The notes under the pieces: generated by a model
Seen by the model: the letters and a program-made list of their open reading frames with translations, nothing else
Told to the model about the DNA's origin: nothing
Databases searched by the model: none
In this document: positions 10,932 through 21,753 of the stretch, piece after piece
How the letters are laid out: the number at the start of each line of letters is the position of its first letter
Position numbering within the stretch: the stretch's first letter is position 1
Assembly (NCBI GenBank): GCA_954871525.1
Contig: OX940865.1
Location: 23,234,420 to 23,298,419 of the forward strand
DNA: 64,000 bases
Source of the DNA: Parietaria judaica
Lineage: Eukaryota; Streptophyta; Magnoliopsida; Rosales; Urticaceae
Direction of reading: 5' to 3'
Translations under genes and position numbers: made by a program

Positions 10932-11735
10932 CTAAATACCTGAAGTTGCCCCTTCGGCTAGCTTCTTTCTTAACTCCTCGAGATAGATAGTACAGTTTCT
11001 CTTCCAATGACCGGTCTCCATGCAATGGAAACATTTTCCTTCCTTGGCCTCGCCCTTGGGTTTCACCGCTTTAGCAACACCCTTGCCTTTCTTGGGGACC
11101 CCGCCATTCGGCTTAACCGATTTGGCAACCAACTTTTGGCTGTTGGTGAATTTTCCCTTGGCCTTTGCCTCTCCTCTACCATCCCGAACTGTCGGGTCTG
11201 TTTTGGGTTTGGCTTCCTGTATGTCACTCTCAGCTAATATCAACATACCAAGCAACTCCGAAAGCGACTTGACAATCTCGTCCCCGATGTAGTTCAACAC
11301 GAACTGATTGTAGCTCGGGGGAAGCGATTGCAAGACCAGGTCGGAGGCCAACTCTTGGCACATAGGGAAGCCCATGTCGGCGAGGCTCTCGATGTACTTA
11401 ATCATCTTGAGAACGTGATCGCCCACCAAAGCTCCTTCCGGCATTCGGCACTGGTACAGTGCCTTGGAGATTTTATATCGCTCTAGGCTTGCGTGACCCT
11501 GATAATTCAGATCAAACATGTCCTCGCGTGGCTTTGGAAGCTCGGGGGACATGGACATGGCGGTATTAACAAAGGGTTCTAGAGAGCGCGGTGCTTCAGG
11601 GACATACATGTCACTGTCAGGCCTGAGAGCAATTCTAAGATTACGATGCCAACACAAGAGACTTGGTTCATTATATTCTGGAATTGTACTTTCACTATAC
11701 TCTGATAGGTAACTCTTACCAATCTACATTCTGAT
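10932..11735 (-). pseudogene. Truncated copia-type gag remnant
   Basis: A minus-strand frame reads from about 11735 (SYLSEYSESTIPEYNEPS, then LLCWHRNLRIAL) to the TAG at 10932. It has the CWHRNLRIAL motif of the copia gag UBN2 domain, a helical middle (LQSLPPSYNQFVLNYIG) and a Lys/Gly-rich linker. It ends near a CCHC zinc knuckle, CFHCMETGHWKRNC, which in full elements packages the RNA. Protease, integrase and reverse transcriptase are missing downstream, and no flanking LTRs are recognisable. The first ATG or alternative start gives only 241 residues. I read it as a decayed retrotransposon piece, not a host gene. Confidence 0.75.
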
Positions 11736-12438
11736 GTTACGAAAGAACACACACTTCTAAGTCTAGATATTGCCAAACAAAGAACAAACATTAACGATTT
11801 TGATGTCACTACTAACATCCATTAGCATCAAATTCAATGGAAAAAATTATTATTAACAACCAATTAAGTCTACATTCGGCAATTAACAAATATTAAACTA
11901 AAGCAAACACCATTAAAACCTAAGTTTCGCCAAAAATCCGCTACTTCATAGCGATAAACAACGCATGAAATCCAATCAACATTCTGTAATTAACAAAGAA
12001 CACGCATTCAATTCCGGACTTTGCAATGAGCAATGAGAGTGAATAAAGAAAGAACGCCGATTCATATACGAAGAACAAAGAACAATCATTAAAGATTTCG
12101 AAGCGAATAGACACCCGTCAAGGGTTTGATGTTAGTGTTACCACAGACCTCCATTGAAATCAACATTCTGAAATTAGCAAAGATTAAAGTACTAACACTC
12201 ATCAAAATCAACAGAGATTAAACCACCAAACAAACCCAATCAAAACCAGAGTTCTGACCAAAATCAATGGATGAAACGAGAAACATCGAAACCCAGAAAC
12301 GAAAAAGGCCCCAAATCCGCGAGCAAAATCCAATGGAGAGAAGATTCTATGAGCACCCATGAAATCTACAGATTGTTCTTCCAACACCCACGAAAACCAG
12401 TGTGCAAAAACCCCCCAAAAATGTCAATGAATCGATCA
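11736..12438. other. Spacer downstream of exonuclease copy a
   Basis: AT-rich with repeated short words ('aaacaac', 'attaacaaa', 'caacattctg(a/t)aatta'). These may be further decayed retroelement sequence. No gene supported. Confidence 0.3.
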
Positions 12439-13068
12439 TTACCCGTGAATCAACGACGACCCGATCAAGTAGGAAGCGTAGGCGTCGATGCATGCGTACT
12501 TCACCTGCTCGGAGCTGAGCCAGCGAGTGTCCCACCTCCCCATGGTGACCCTCCTCGGCTTCGCGACGTCCAGCCCCGCCACGCGCCGCGCGAGGTCCTT
12601 CAGCCCCGCGGACCGCAGGCTGCGGTCCCCGAGCACCTGCGCGGCCAGCGCGCCCAGGTCGACGGCGTTGCGGACGGCGAGGCTGTAGTCGCAGAGGATC
12701 TTCTCGGCGTCGGCGGCGACGCCGACGCCGACGAAGGAGTGGCGGGGGTCGTCGAGGAAGGCGAAGAGGGAGCGCGGGAGGGGGTCGACGGCGTGGAGGA
12801 GCTGCACGACGAGGCAGCGCTCGGCGACGCAGAGCTGGAGCGTGGCGACGGGGTTCTCCTGGTTGGCGGCGAAGTTGGGGCGCCACTCGACGTCGAGGCC
12901 CACGACGAGGGGCGCGAAGGTGCGGCACGTGTCGGCGATCCAGGCGTCGACGAAGGCGCCGCCGTTTGTGACGACGGTGGAGACGACGGCGCCGTTGGGG
13001 AGCGTCACGTCGTAGACGTTGTGGACGTCGGAGTCCAGCTCGTAGTCGCGGATCGTCGCGTTCGCCAT
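12439..13068 (-). CDS. WRN-type 3'-5' exonuclease, array copy a (209 aa)
   Basis: Intronless gene coding for little more than one DEDDy 3'-5' exonuclease domain (Pfam DNA_pol_A_exo1, RNase H fold), the plant family of short Werner-exonuclease-like proteins. All catalytic positions are present: D59 and E61 in VVGLDVEWRPNF, D120 in FVGVGVAADAEKI, and Y191/D195 in YACIDAYASYLIG. ATLQLCV (residues 75-81) and GRWDTRWLSSEQ (177-188) are conserved in all copies. It lacks the helicase of animal WRN. Arabidopsis WEX, a longer relative, works in gene silencing; the substrate of the short forms is not known. The ATG at 13068 is followed by an unbroken frame and preceded by a GA-rich leader. The gene is much more GC-rich than its surroundings. 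It is the outermost copy of five and the only upstream one without a U2 gene beside it. Confidence 0.88.
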   Translation of the reverse strand: MANATIRDYELDSDVHNVYDVTLPNGAVVSTVVTNGGAFVDAWIADTCRTFAPLVVGLDVEWRPNFAANQENPVATLQLCVAERCLVVQLLHAVDPLPRSLFAFLDDPRHSFVGVGVAADAEKILCDYSLAVRNAVDLGALAAQVLGDRSLRSAGLKDLARRVAGLDVAKPRRVTMGRWDTRWLSSEQVKYACIDAYASYLIGSSLIHG

Positions 13069-13335
13069 CGGAGGGAGAGACTGGAGAGAGAGAGAGAGTC
13101 AATGGAGGGAGGCGAGTGAGTGGAGAGAGCGAGAGAGTGGTTTATGAGGAGAGGCGCGTGGGGTGCAATCGCGGAGGGGGTATCTCTTTGGAGCGAAAGT
13201 TCCTTGCTTGGGGCCTTGGGGGAATTGTGAATTGCCTCGTAACTCGTTAACTGTTATATGCTTTTTGCGATTAGTTGAGAAAATAAAGGGTTTAAATATG
13301 AGCTGTAAATATAATCTTAAAAACTTGGAAATTTT

Positions 13336-14330
13336 ATTAGGGTTAATTGCGGTAAAAATACCCAACTTTTGGTCAAATTCTCTGCTGTGTATACAATCTC
13401 CGTAAATGGCGACAAAAGTACCCAAACTTAGCATTTAAGAGTTGACCGAGAATATCTATCTATGTGGCAATCAGTCTTTGCCACGTGGCACGCCACATGA
13501 CACTTGGCTGCCACGTGGCATGCCACGTAATTATTATTTTATTAAATATTTTTAAAAATATTTAAAAAAAAAAACTTTTTTTTAAAATAAAATTATTTTT
13601 CCATAAAAACCAATAATGAATATTTAAATATAATTATTCATTTTAGAACAGTGGATCAAACGAAATAAATAAAGAAAAAAATCTCTGTCACGGTTCACTC
13701 AAACTCCGCCTCCGATCCGGTTTACGGGTGAAACGAATCGCTTAATAAGTTTAATAATAATAACCAATATCAATCATATGATTATTTAACGATAAATTAA
13801 AAAAAAAGAATAATATATAAATAAATAAAAAACATATTAAACAATTATTATTATTCTAAAATGCAAACACAAAAAAATATCATGCAAACAAATACAAATA
13901 ATTTTTCTTTAAATATAAATATGACTACTATTTTTTGTTTTTGAATAAGCGGTGTGTATATAATTATGTCTTGGCTTTTTAAACATTATGTATGTGTTTA
14001 TTAGTTATTATAATTAAACATATAAAACAATTTTATTCGACGCGTGAACCGGACCGGAAACGGAGTTCAAGTGAACCGTGTGCGGTGAAAATTAATTCGT
14101 TCTACCCACTTTTTTAAAAATAAAATTATAACCAATAATGAATATTTAAATTTAATTATTCTTTATTTGTTATTATTAAAAAAATAAAAATAAAAAAAAT
14201 AATTTTGTTTAAAAAATAAAAATAATTTCGTTTAAAAATATATATTTTTTATTTTTTTAAATAAAATAATAATTACGTGGCTTGCCACGTGTCAGCCAAG
14301 TGCCATGTGGCAAAGACTCATTTGTCCTTT
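13336..14330. mobile_element. Foldback element, right end truncated
   Basis: Starts TTAGGGTTAATTGCGG and TAAAAATACCCAAC at about 13336. The arm word 'ccacgtggca(t)gccacgt' near 13490-13530 is mirrored at 14276-14320. Inside, 'ctccgatccggtttac' (13705) is mirrored by 'ggaccggaaacggag' (14051). The outer ~110 bases of the right arm are missing. The other half of the same family is seen at 58440-58626, there with its left side missing. Confidence 0.6.
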
Positions 14331-16078
14331 GTTCTTTTGGGTAAGATTTTGGGTTCAACTCGTGATTAGGAGCTCTGTCAAATTTGAGTTTTGTGACTGA
14401 CTGATGGTTTATATGCTTAGTGTTTTTGGGATTGATTAGTTATTTATGTATTTTGATTATTTCGTTTTTGAACCAGATGTATTTCAATCTTCCTATTTAT
14501 TGATTGGCGCTCCAGTGTTCACCCCCGCACCGGCCATTTAGAAATTCATTATTTTTTGTTTTAGACATTGTAATTTAAGGTTCTTCACGAGTTTTAAGTA
14601 TACAGCTAGTTACATGATTTTTATTAGGTTATGTCTGTTGAATTGAGATTGTCATGAAATTTTGTAATTTTCTAGGTTCTGTACTGTGTGTGTAACACTT
14701 TTATACTGTATATCCTAGTTTTAGTTATTGTATTGACAAATTAGATTCATAATCCATAGTTATAATTATTATTTTTACTGATAAAATTGGCCCTTTAGCT
14801 TTGCAAGCTGCTATGATACTATATTATTTATAATTCTCATGTTTTATCGATGTAATCGAGTCATATCCACTATATCTTTGGCGTTGTATATTTGTAGCTC
14901 GGTCCACCTAGGACAAGCAGTTACAAAATTTATTCACCGCCTTCTCCGACACAATTTGCTATTGACTTGTAAGAGCGACATTCATAACCAATACCACCGA
15001 CGATATCGGCTCTCCGGCTCTTGAATCTTTTGGATGACATTGTTGTTATTGGTTATGAATGATACCTTTGCATTCTTTTCCCAAACTTACATAGCAATTT
15101 GGCGGTAATTTTTTCACCAAAAAATATTTACATATAATTAACAACTATTGTCTACGGTCCACCTGTTATCAGTTTATTTGTCGACAAACTGGATTTATAA
15201 ATTTGCAAGTGCAAGCAATGACCGACAAAAATAATGAGATCATCTCCAACAGTATTGAAAATATACTATTTCCGTAAGAATAGAGGAAGGTAAAGTCTGA
15301 CCAAAGCATGGGGAATCCAAATCTAATGGGATACACATACACGCAATCAGATCAGAAGCCAATATATATTATTGGGAAGACTAGCCTAGCCCTGAATTGA
15401 AATGGACATTTGGACTCGAAAAAGCAAGAGCTTACATGAAAAAAAAAAAACACAGTTTACTTCATCTCGATCTGTCTCTCGAGCCAAACCGTCCTATATA
15501 AAGGAATTCCACACTACACTATGCCTCTGTCTGTCTGTGTGTCATTTATTTCTCTGATTATCTGAAACATTGCATGATGAAATGATATAGCATCACAGTA
15601 TACTACAAACTCGTGAATTTGCTCACCTCACCATCACCATGACTATGAGCAGAGCACTACGTACCAGTGACATTTTATTAAGGATGATTACGGATTGATT
15701 GGCAAAGGAAAGTGAAAAAACTAAGGGCATATATATTATATACCTCTCAAAGTCATGACATCTTCTATCATTTAAAGAATCGACAAAATTGAATGCAAAA
15801 AAAAAAAAAAAAAAAGGTGTAGCCCAGTATTTGTTAATTTGAGGTATTTTACTATCATCATTGTTTCACTTTGAATCCATGTTGAGTCAAGTTTTGACAC
15901 TTTTGCCTTAACAATCCTTTTTATTAAATAGAGACTGGAGATCTGCAACGTGTACATGGCCCTATTGGCTAAAATATAACAGAGAAAGAAAAGAATATTT
16001 ACAGTTGGGAACCTACGCTACGCACACTAATAGTGGTCCCAAATTGCAGAGCTCATTCTTTATCAAGATTATAGTATA
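14331..16078. other. Spacer and duplicated downstream flank of exonuclease copy b
   Basis: 14331-15350 shows no gene. 15390-15620 and 15955-16078 resemble 19560-19800 and 20140-20330 (shared words 'atttctctgattatctgaaac', 'agtggtcccaaa'), so they belong to the tandemly duplicated unit. A poly-A run lies near 15799. Confidence 0.45.
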
Positions 16079-16544
16079 TTTGCATTAGGGATAATAGCGG
16101 CATAAGTCCTCAACCTTTACTCAACTGGGGCGGCATAGCCCTAACCTCATTTAATAGCGGTATAAGTACCAAAAGATGATTTCCGTCCACATTTGACTAA
16201 CGGAAGTAGTCAACGTTTGCGTGGTCAGCTTCTCGTCAACGTGGACGCCACGTAAACCGACATGTCACCATACATGTCATCCTCGCATCATCAAATTTAA
16301 TGCAAAATTAATGGCGATTGCATTAAATTTGATGACGCGAGGATGACGTGTATGGTGACATGTCGGATTACGTGGCGTCCATGTTGATGAGAAGCTGACC
16401 ACGCAAACGTTGACTACTTCCGTTAGTCAAATATGGACGGAAATCATCTTTTGGTACTTATACCGCTATTAAATGGGGTTGGGGCTATGCCGCCCCAATT
16501 GAGTAAAGGTTGAGGACTTATGCCGCTATTATCACTTTGCATTA
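16079..16544. mobile_element. Mutator-like hairpin MITE with 9-bp target duplication
   Basis: The element is 16088-16535 (448 bp). The 9-bp duplication TTTGCATTA is perfect at 16079-16087 and 16536-16544. Terminal inverted repeats begin GGGATAATAGCGGC and end GCCGCTATTATCAC. The arms extend to the centre near 16310, so a transcript would fold into one long hairpin. The 9-bp duplication points to a Mutator-like transposase. The equivalent flank of the next unit (near 20310-20330, 'tagatttggcattt') lacks it. Confidence 0.88.
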
Positions 16545-16656
16545 ACACTGCCAAAGATTACACAACATAGTGCCTCTGTTTCTTGCATTCGATCAAAGAT
16601 AAACCCTAAACATCAAGGAAAAATACTACGCATTAATGAAGATACCTACTTAAACC

Positions 16657-16680
16657 GATATATATATATATATATATACA
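16657..16680. repeat. (TA)n microsatellite
   Basis: Uninterrupted TA run just beyond the stop codon of exonuclease copy b. Confidence 0.8.
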
Positions 16681-16694
16681 TTCAAGTTGAACCA

Positions 16695-17318
16695 TTAGCC
16701 ATTGATGAGCGCTTCCCCGATCAAGTATGAAGCATAGGCGTCAATGCATGCATACGCGATCTGCTCGGAGCTCAGGTACCGCTCGTCCCACCTCCCCAGC
16801 GTCACCCGCCTCGGCTTCTCCACGTTCAGCCTCACCACGCGCCGCGCCAGCGCCTGCAGCCCCGCCGACCTCAGCCCCGGGTCGCCGTACGCGCACGCCG
16901 CCATGGCGCCCAGGTCCACGGCGCTAGCCACCCCGAGGAAGTGGTCCCGCATCAGCTTGCGGGCGTCGCCGGCGATCCCCACGCCCACGAATCTGTGCCT
17001 CGGGTCGTCGAGGAAGGCGAAGAGGGACGCCGGCAAGGGCTCCTGGAAGTGGAGGAGCATCACGATGAGGCAGCGGTCGGCCACGCAGAGCTGCAGCGTG
17101 GCCACGGGGTTCTCGCCGGGGCCGAAGGGGGGACGCCACTCGACGTCGAGGCCCACGGTGAGGCGGCGGCGCGAGCGGGTGGCCTCGGCGAGCCACTCGT
17201 CGATGGCGTAGGGGCTGGCGGTGATGACGGCCTCGACGGTGGCTCCGGTGTCGGGGGTCACCTCGTAGTGGTAGGTGTCGGTGTTGAGATCGTAATGGAT
17301 TATGTTTGCGTCCGCCAT
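16695..17318 (-). CDS. WRN-type 3'-5' exonuclease, array copy b (207 aa)
   Basis: Intronless paralogue of copy a. The DEDDy residues are complete: D58 and E60 in TVGLDVEWRPPF, D118 in FVGVGIAGDARKL, Y189 and D193 in YACIDAYASYLIG. The N-terminal 50 residues are the most divergent from copy a, with DTGATVEAVIT as the recognisable core. A TATA-like palindrome, CCTTATATAAGG (17358-17369), lies about 40 bases upstream of the ATG on the coding strand, with a GA-rich leader between. Its 5' side faces the U2 gene at 18788, 1.47 kb away and on the opposite strand, the arrangement repeated in the next two units. With copy a, the copy most likely to encode an active nuclease. Substrate unknown. Confidence 0.88.
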   Translation of the reverse strand: MADANIIHYDLNTDTYHYEVTPDTGATVEAVITASPYAIDEWLAEATRSRRRLTVGLDVEWRPPFGPGENPVATLQLCVADRCLIVMLLHFQEPLPASLFAFLDDPRHRFVGVGIAGDARKLMRDHFLGVASAVDLGAMAACAYGDPGLRSAGLQALARRVVRLNVEKPRRVTLGRWDERYLSSEQIAYACIDAYASYLIGEALING

Positions 17319-17369
17319 TGCCAGTGAGAGAGTGAGAGAGAAGAGCGAAGAAAGGAGCCTTATATAAGG

Positions 17370-18710
17370 TGAGGAATGAAATTAAGCCATTAAATAGGCG
17401 ATCATTTTCATTTGGACCATCTCCAATTTTTACACCATATGAGAATTCAAAAATCTCACCATTTCAGTAAAATGGAATAGTGTTACACTATATTGAGTGT
17501 GTTATTCACAACACAAGACATTATTTACTTATTTTATTAGTATATTGATAGTCAATAAATATCAATTGAATAGATAAAAGAAATATTAATAAAATATTAA
17601 ACGAATAGTATTTAGTGTAATATTTGGTGTTGTGGTTGGAGTATAAAGTATTTTTGTGCTAAAATTCTACCAAAATAGTGTAATTTTTAGTGTTATGGTT
17701 GGAGATGTCCTTAGAAAATTTTTTGTATACGGTACGTTAATAAAGGAAATAAAGCCTTCAAAAAAATAATAATAAAGGAAATACGAGAGAAATAAGTCAA
17801 AAGTATTACGGAAAATTAGTAGTTTTATACTCTTCATTTTATTTTTGGTAAAATATATCCTTTATCTATATGAAAACAGCTACAATATACTCCCATCCTA
17901 TGTTTTAATATTTTATTAACTTTTTTTTTATTTGAAATACTTAAAATTGATGATCGTACTATCTCCAAATCATGATATATATATATATATATATTTGTCA
18001 AAAAATAAAATAAGAGGGCATTAAAATAAAATTTAAACTTATGAATAAAGGGTAATTTTGGATTTATAAAAATTACAATATAAAAATAAAGCTAAAATAT
18101 ATTCTCTTAAATTTGACATAACTATTCTCTATGTTTTAATATTTTTTATTAACCTCTTAATATATATATATATATATATATATCATGTTAGAGGGTATAA
18201 AAATGAAACTAAAATACTTTTTTGTTTTTATTTCTCTTACCTAGTTTCTAGTTTCTACTTTGTGGTCTGAAGCAAATTGTAAAGTGCTTGGGATTTGAGG
18301 AGAGAGAGAGAGGAGGCAGAGGGATTTGGGTTTTGGGAATTTGGTTTGAATAAGGTGAAGTGAAAAAGTGTAGACTAAATGAAACAAAATAAATTCTCCC
18401 ACACAGTTTGAGGCAAGCAACCAAAAAAAAAGTACTTCAAGTTGTTTTTCACTTATATTTCTAAGAATCAATTTCTGAATTTAATGTAAATGAGTTTAAT
18501 GTTATAATATATAGTTTAGTCTTTTGAATCTGTTTATAATTTAATTTAATTTCTTATTAATCTCATTTTTATTATTAATTTGAAAGGATTGTGCTTGTTC
18601 ATTATTGTACAACAATTTTTTGCCAAAGTATTGTTAGAACTTAGAACTTAACAGTTATCAGTTTATTATCTTAAATATAAGCCTACAATCACTATAACTC
18701 TATATGAATA
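17370..18710. other. Divergent spacer between exonuclease b and U2 copy 1
   Basis: AT-rich, with (TA)n runs near 17977-17994 and 18151-18182 and a GA run near 18300. Small repeated phrases around 17420-17700 ('gtgttatggttggag') suggest a decayed MITE. No coding feature. Confidence 0.4.
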
Positions 18711-18764
18711 GTCCCACACTGCCTAGACGTGAGAGAGTTAGGCAAGCAACGTGACTATAAAATG
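18711..18764 (+). promoter_or_regulatory. U2 copy 1 promoter: USE and TATA box
   Basis: GTCCCACACTG (18711-18721) resembles the plant upstream sequence element RTCCCACATCG, with changes near its 3' end. TATAAAATG (18756-18764) lies exactly 34 bases further on and 32 bases before the RNA start. The 33-34 base USE-TATA spacing is that of RNA polymerase II snRNA genes in plants; pol III genes have about ten bases less. Confidence 0.85.
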
Positions 18765-18787
18765 AAGCAATGAACTCTCTACCAATC

Positions 18788-18984
18788 ATACCTTTCTCGG
18801 CCTTTTGGCTAAGATCAAGTGTAGTATCTGTTCTTATCAGTTTAATATCTGATATGTGGGCCCATTGGCCCACACGATATTAAATTCATTTTTAATGGGA
18901 GAGGGCCCATCACGGTAGCTTGCTGCCTGGGCCTTCACGCGTCGCCCTTGCCTTGCACTACTACATGGGCCTGGCGCACCCCAC
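18788..18984 (+). ncRNA. U2 spliceosomal snRNA, copy 1
   Basis: Starts ATACCTTTCTCGGCCTTTTG. The first ~85 bases follow the near-universal U2 5' domain, including the branch-point recognition word GTAGTA. A U-rich Sm-like site (CATTTTTAATGG) follows stem II, and the 3' half forms the usual stems III/IV (GGGCCTGGCGCACC). It has one extra C in the loop of the GTGGGCC stem compared with copies 2 and 3, giving 197 instead of 196 bases. The 3' end was placed just before the plant 3' box. The RNA pairs with the intron branch site in the spliceosome. Confidence 0.92.
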
Positions 18985-18998
18985 CAAGCCCAGTCTAA
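18985..18998 (+). terminator. U2 copy 1 3'-end box
   Basis: CAAGCCCAGTCTAA fits the plant snRNA 3' box CA-N(3-10)-AGTNNAA, which directs 3'-end formation. Confidence 0.8.
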
Positions 18999-20972
18999 TA
19001 TTCAACCCAACAAAATAAATTTATACCTCCAATTATTTGAAACAATTTTTTTTTTTAATTTAACAATAAACAAAATTCATTTGTCGAAATAACAAAATAA
19101 TAATTTTCTAATTCGTTTCGACAATACTCACACAAAGTAAAATGTATTACATTACATTTAATTTTAACAAAAATATACGTATATATGTAAACCAAACGTA
19201 TACTTAATAATAGCTAATTATTAAGTATACGTATGCCAAAAATATACGTATTTGGGATATTTTTTTTTATTATTTATTTTAATAACTAATTATCTCTTAC
19301 ATCTGGTACATATGTGTAAAAAAAACTATTTATGAAAATTCTCTACATTTTTTATGTAAAAAAAAAAAAAATCTCTACATTTCCTTTACATGTTAATTAT
19401 CCCTGAATTCAGCTTTAAAAAAAAATTCCAAAACTAATTTAAGATTTTGAACTTTATGTTGTTTGTCGTAAATATCACGTTTTTTTTCTTTCTTTCTTTC
19501 TGGTTCTCTTATTAACCTGGGCGAAACCTTATTATATGGATTTCTTTTCATCTCTGATGAAAATATATACGTATATGTTGTATACAGTGAATTGAATTGG
19601 ACATTTCGACTAAAAAAAGTTTTCATGAAAAAACCCGTAGTGACGAACCAAGCAGTCATAAATTATAAACTATAAAGCAATTCCAAACGTCCTACAATGC
19701 CTATGACGTCATCTATTCCTCTGATTTTCTGAAACATCGCATGAAATGAAATAGTACAAACTCATGAATTTCTCAGCGAGACCAGACTAACTCCTACTCC
19801 TAATAAATATTATATGTTTCAATATTTGCTATATTCAAATTTAATATATTCTGAAATAAATTATAAAGTACTTAAACTAGAATTTAATTGCTTATTTAGT
19901 ATATTTTAATCAATTTGCAAATTAATTTAATAGTTTGTATATGTTGATATAATTCATATCAATTAAAAAGAGAAAATATACAAAAGTATTAACAGGTAAC
20001 ATATAGTATTGCATAAACAGATTTCTCTTACATATTTATATAATAAACGCATTTATATTTAAATTAAAAATATATTTAAAAATAAAAAAGTAAGTTCTTC
20101 TGCCGTTGCCCGTTGCTATATATGAGAGGTGTACGTGGCGGCCATGGCCAATTCGTTGGATTATAACAGAAAAAGGAATCATTATTTACACACCTGGGAA
20201 CGGAACGTACACTACAAGTGGTCCCAAAGCTGAAAAATAAAGCAAAAATAAATTAAGAAATCCATATTCACAGTTTAATAAAATGGTGGGCCATTCTCGA
20301 TCAACATTATCGTAGATTTGGCATTTCAAAAAAAAAAAAAAAAACTGCGAACCAAGGATTACGCTAATCACACGAATAGAATATTAGTGTACTACTAACT
20401 CATGAACTTGCTCACCTCATTATGAACACCTCCAAATGTTTTATCATAGGATAATTACGATAAAAATATTTATATCATTTATTAACAAAGGCATCAAGGG
20501 TTTTTAAAGTGAAAACGGCAAAAGTACCTGCCAATGTCCATAAATATAAGATCATATATTATCAGATTTTTTTAATGGGCACATCATCTTCTTTCATGTT
20601 AAATCGATCAAATTTTTTTATTGTCTAAGATTTGTTGATTTTATATTATTTTACCGTTATCTTTTTTTTTTCTACGTTCGATCCATGTTGTCTCAATTAG
20701 TGTTTTGACACTTTTGCCGCAATTATTTCTTATGCCGGGATGGAGCTATAACGTGCACATGGCTGATTGGCTAGAATGTAACAGAATAGGAAAAAGAATT
20801 TGTACACAAAAAGTGGTCCCAAAGCTGGAAATTATGATGAAATAAACTCAGAATATTGGATAAACATTTTCTAACATCAAGATCTTTGCCTCTTTTCCTT
20901 GCATTCGAACAAAACACAGAAACGAAAAAACTCTACCCAAATCGACATGATCGTAAAGCTTGATCACGGTGA
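18999..20972. other. Spacer with duplicated flank sequence
   Basis: No gene seen. A small inverted repeat around 'gtatacttaataatagctaattattaagtatac' lies near 19198-19232. The parts at 19560-19800, 20140-20330 and 20757-20830 are related to each other and to 15390-16078 (shared 'agtggtcccaaa'), marking the repeated unit. Poly-A runs occur near 19365 and 20328. Confidence 0.4.
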
Positions 20973-21611
20973 TCAGTGGCGGCGGCGGCGGTTGATGAGC
21001 GTTTCCCCAATCAAGTACGAAGCGTAGGCGTCGACGCACGCATACGCAACCTGCTCGGAGCTCAGGTGCCGATCCTCCCAACCCCCCAGCAACACCTCGG
21101 TCGGCTTCTCGAAGCGCAGCCCGACCATGCGCTGCGCCAGCTCCGGCAGCCCCACCGCCTTCAGCGCGTGGTTGCCGCACGTGAACGCCGCCAGGTCGCC
21201 CAGCTCCACGGTGTTGGACACCGCGAGGAAGTACTCCCGCATCAGCTTCCTGGCGTCGGCCGCGACCCCCAGGCCGACGAAGCTGTGGCGCCGGTCCTGG
21301 AGGAAGGCGGAGAGGGAGGGCGGGAAGGGCAGCTCGGCGTGGAGGAGCAGCACGACGAGGCAGCGCTTGGCCACGCAGAGCTGCAGTATGGCCGCGGGGT
21401 TCTGCCCCTCGGTGGTTAGGTTGGGACCCCACTCGATGACGAAGCCGACGATGAGGGGGCCGCCGGAGTGGGTGGTCTGGGTGAGCCACTGGTCGATGAC
21501 GTGGGAGCTGGCGGTGACGACAGCCAGGACGGTGGCTCCGGTGTCGAGGGTCACCCGGTAGTGGTTGGTGTCGTGCTCGACATCGACGTGGATTATGGTT
21601 GCGGTCACCAT
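20973..21611 (-). CDS. WRN-type exonuclease homologue, copy c, catalytic Asp lost (212 aa)
   Basis: The frame is intact from the ATG at 21611, but the ExoI motif reads IVGFVIEWGPN where copies a and b have VGLDVEW: the first catalytic Asp is Val58, and the Arg after EW is Gly. The other positions remain: E60, D119 in FVGLGVAADARKL, Y190 and D194 in YACVDAYASYLIG. Loss of the first metal-binding Asp normally abolishes nuclease activity in DEDD enzymes, so this is either a decaying copy or a non-catalytic homologue. It has a short basic tail (RRRRH) absent from the others. A TATA-rich stretch (21684-21698) lies about 75 bases upstream of the ATG. It is separated from its divergent U2 partner by a 1.48-kb foldback element. 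Confidence 0.8.
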   Translation of the reverse strand: MVTATIIHVDVEHDTNHYRVTLDTGATVLAVVTASSHVIDQWLTQTTHSGGPLIVGFVIEWGPNLTTEGQNPAAILQLCVAKRCLVVLLLHAELPFPPSLSAFLQDRRHSFVGLGVAADARKLMREYFLAVSNTVELGDLAAFTCGNHALKAVGLPELAQRMVGLRFEKPTEVLLGGWEDRHLSSEQVAYACVDAYASYLIGETLINRRRRH

Positions 21612-21753
21612 TGCTTCAGTCGACTGAGAGAGAGGAAAGCTAGCGAGCGAGTAGTGAGTGAGTGAGTGAGAAGAGAGGGGTGTTATTATATATATAAGGA
21701 GAAATGGAAGTGTTGGGGATAAAAATTTGTATTTGGGATTTTATATATATATA

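Noticed and set aside
12271..13119. Long open frames on the plus strand and in other minus frames across exonuclease copy a
   Set aside because: GC-rich codon bias opens the opposite and alternate frames; the products are Arg/Gly/Asp-rich with no family resemblance, while the 209-aa frame has a complete DEDDy domain. The same applies to the frames overlapping copies b, c and d.
20848..21489. 213-aa minus-strand frame overlapping exonuclease copy c
   Set aside because: Arg/Pro/Ala-rich out-of-frame reading of the same DNA; the motif-bearing frame is 20973-21611.
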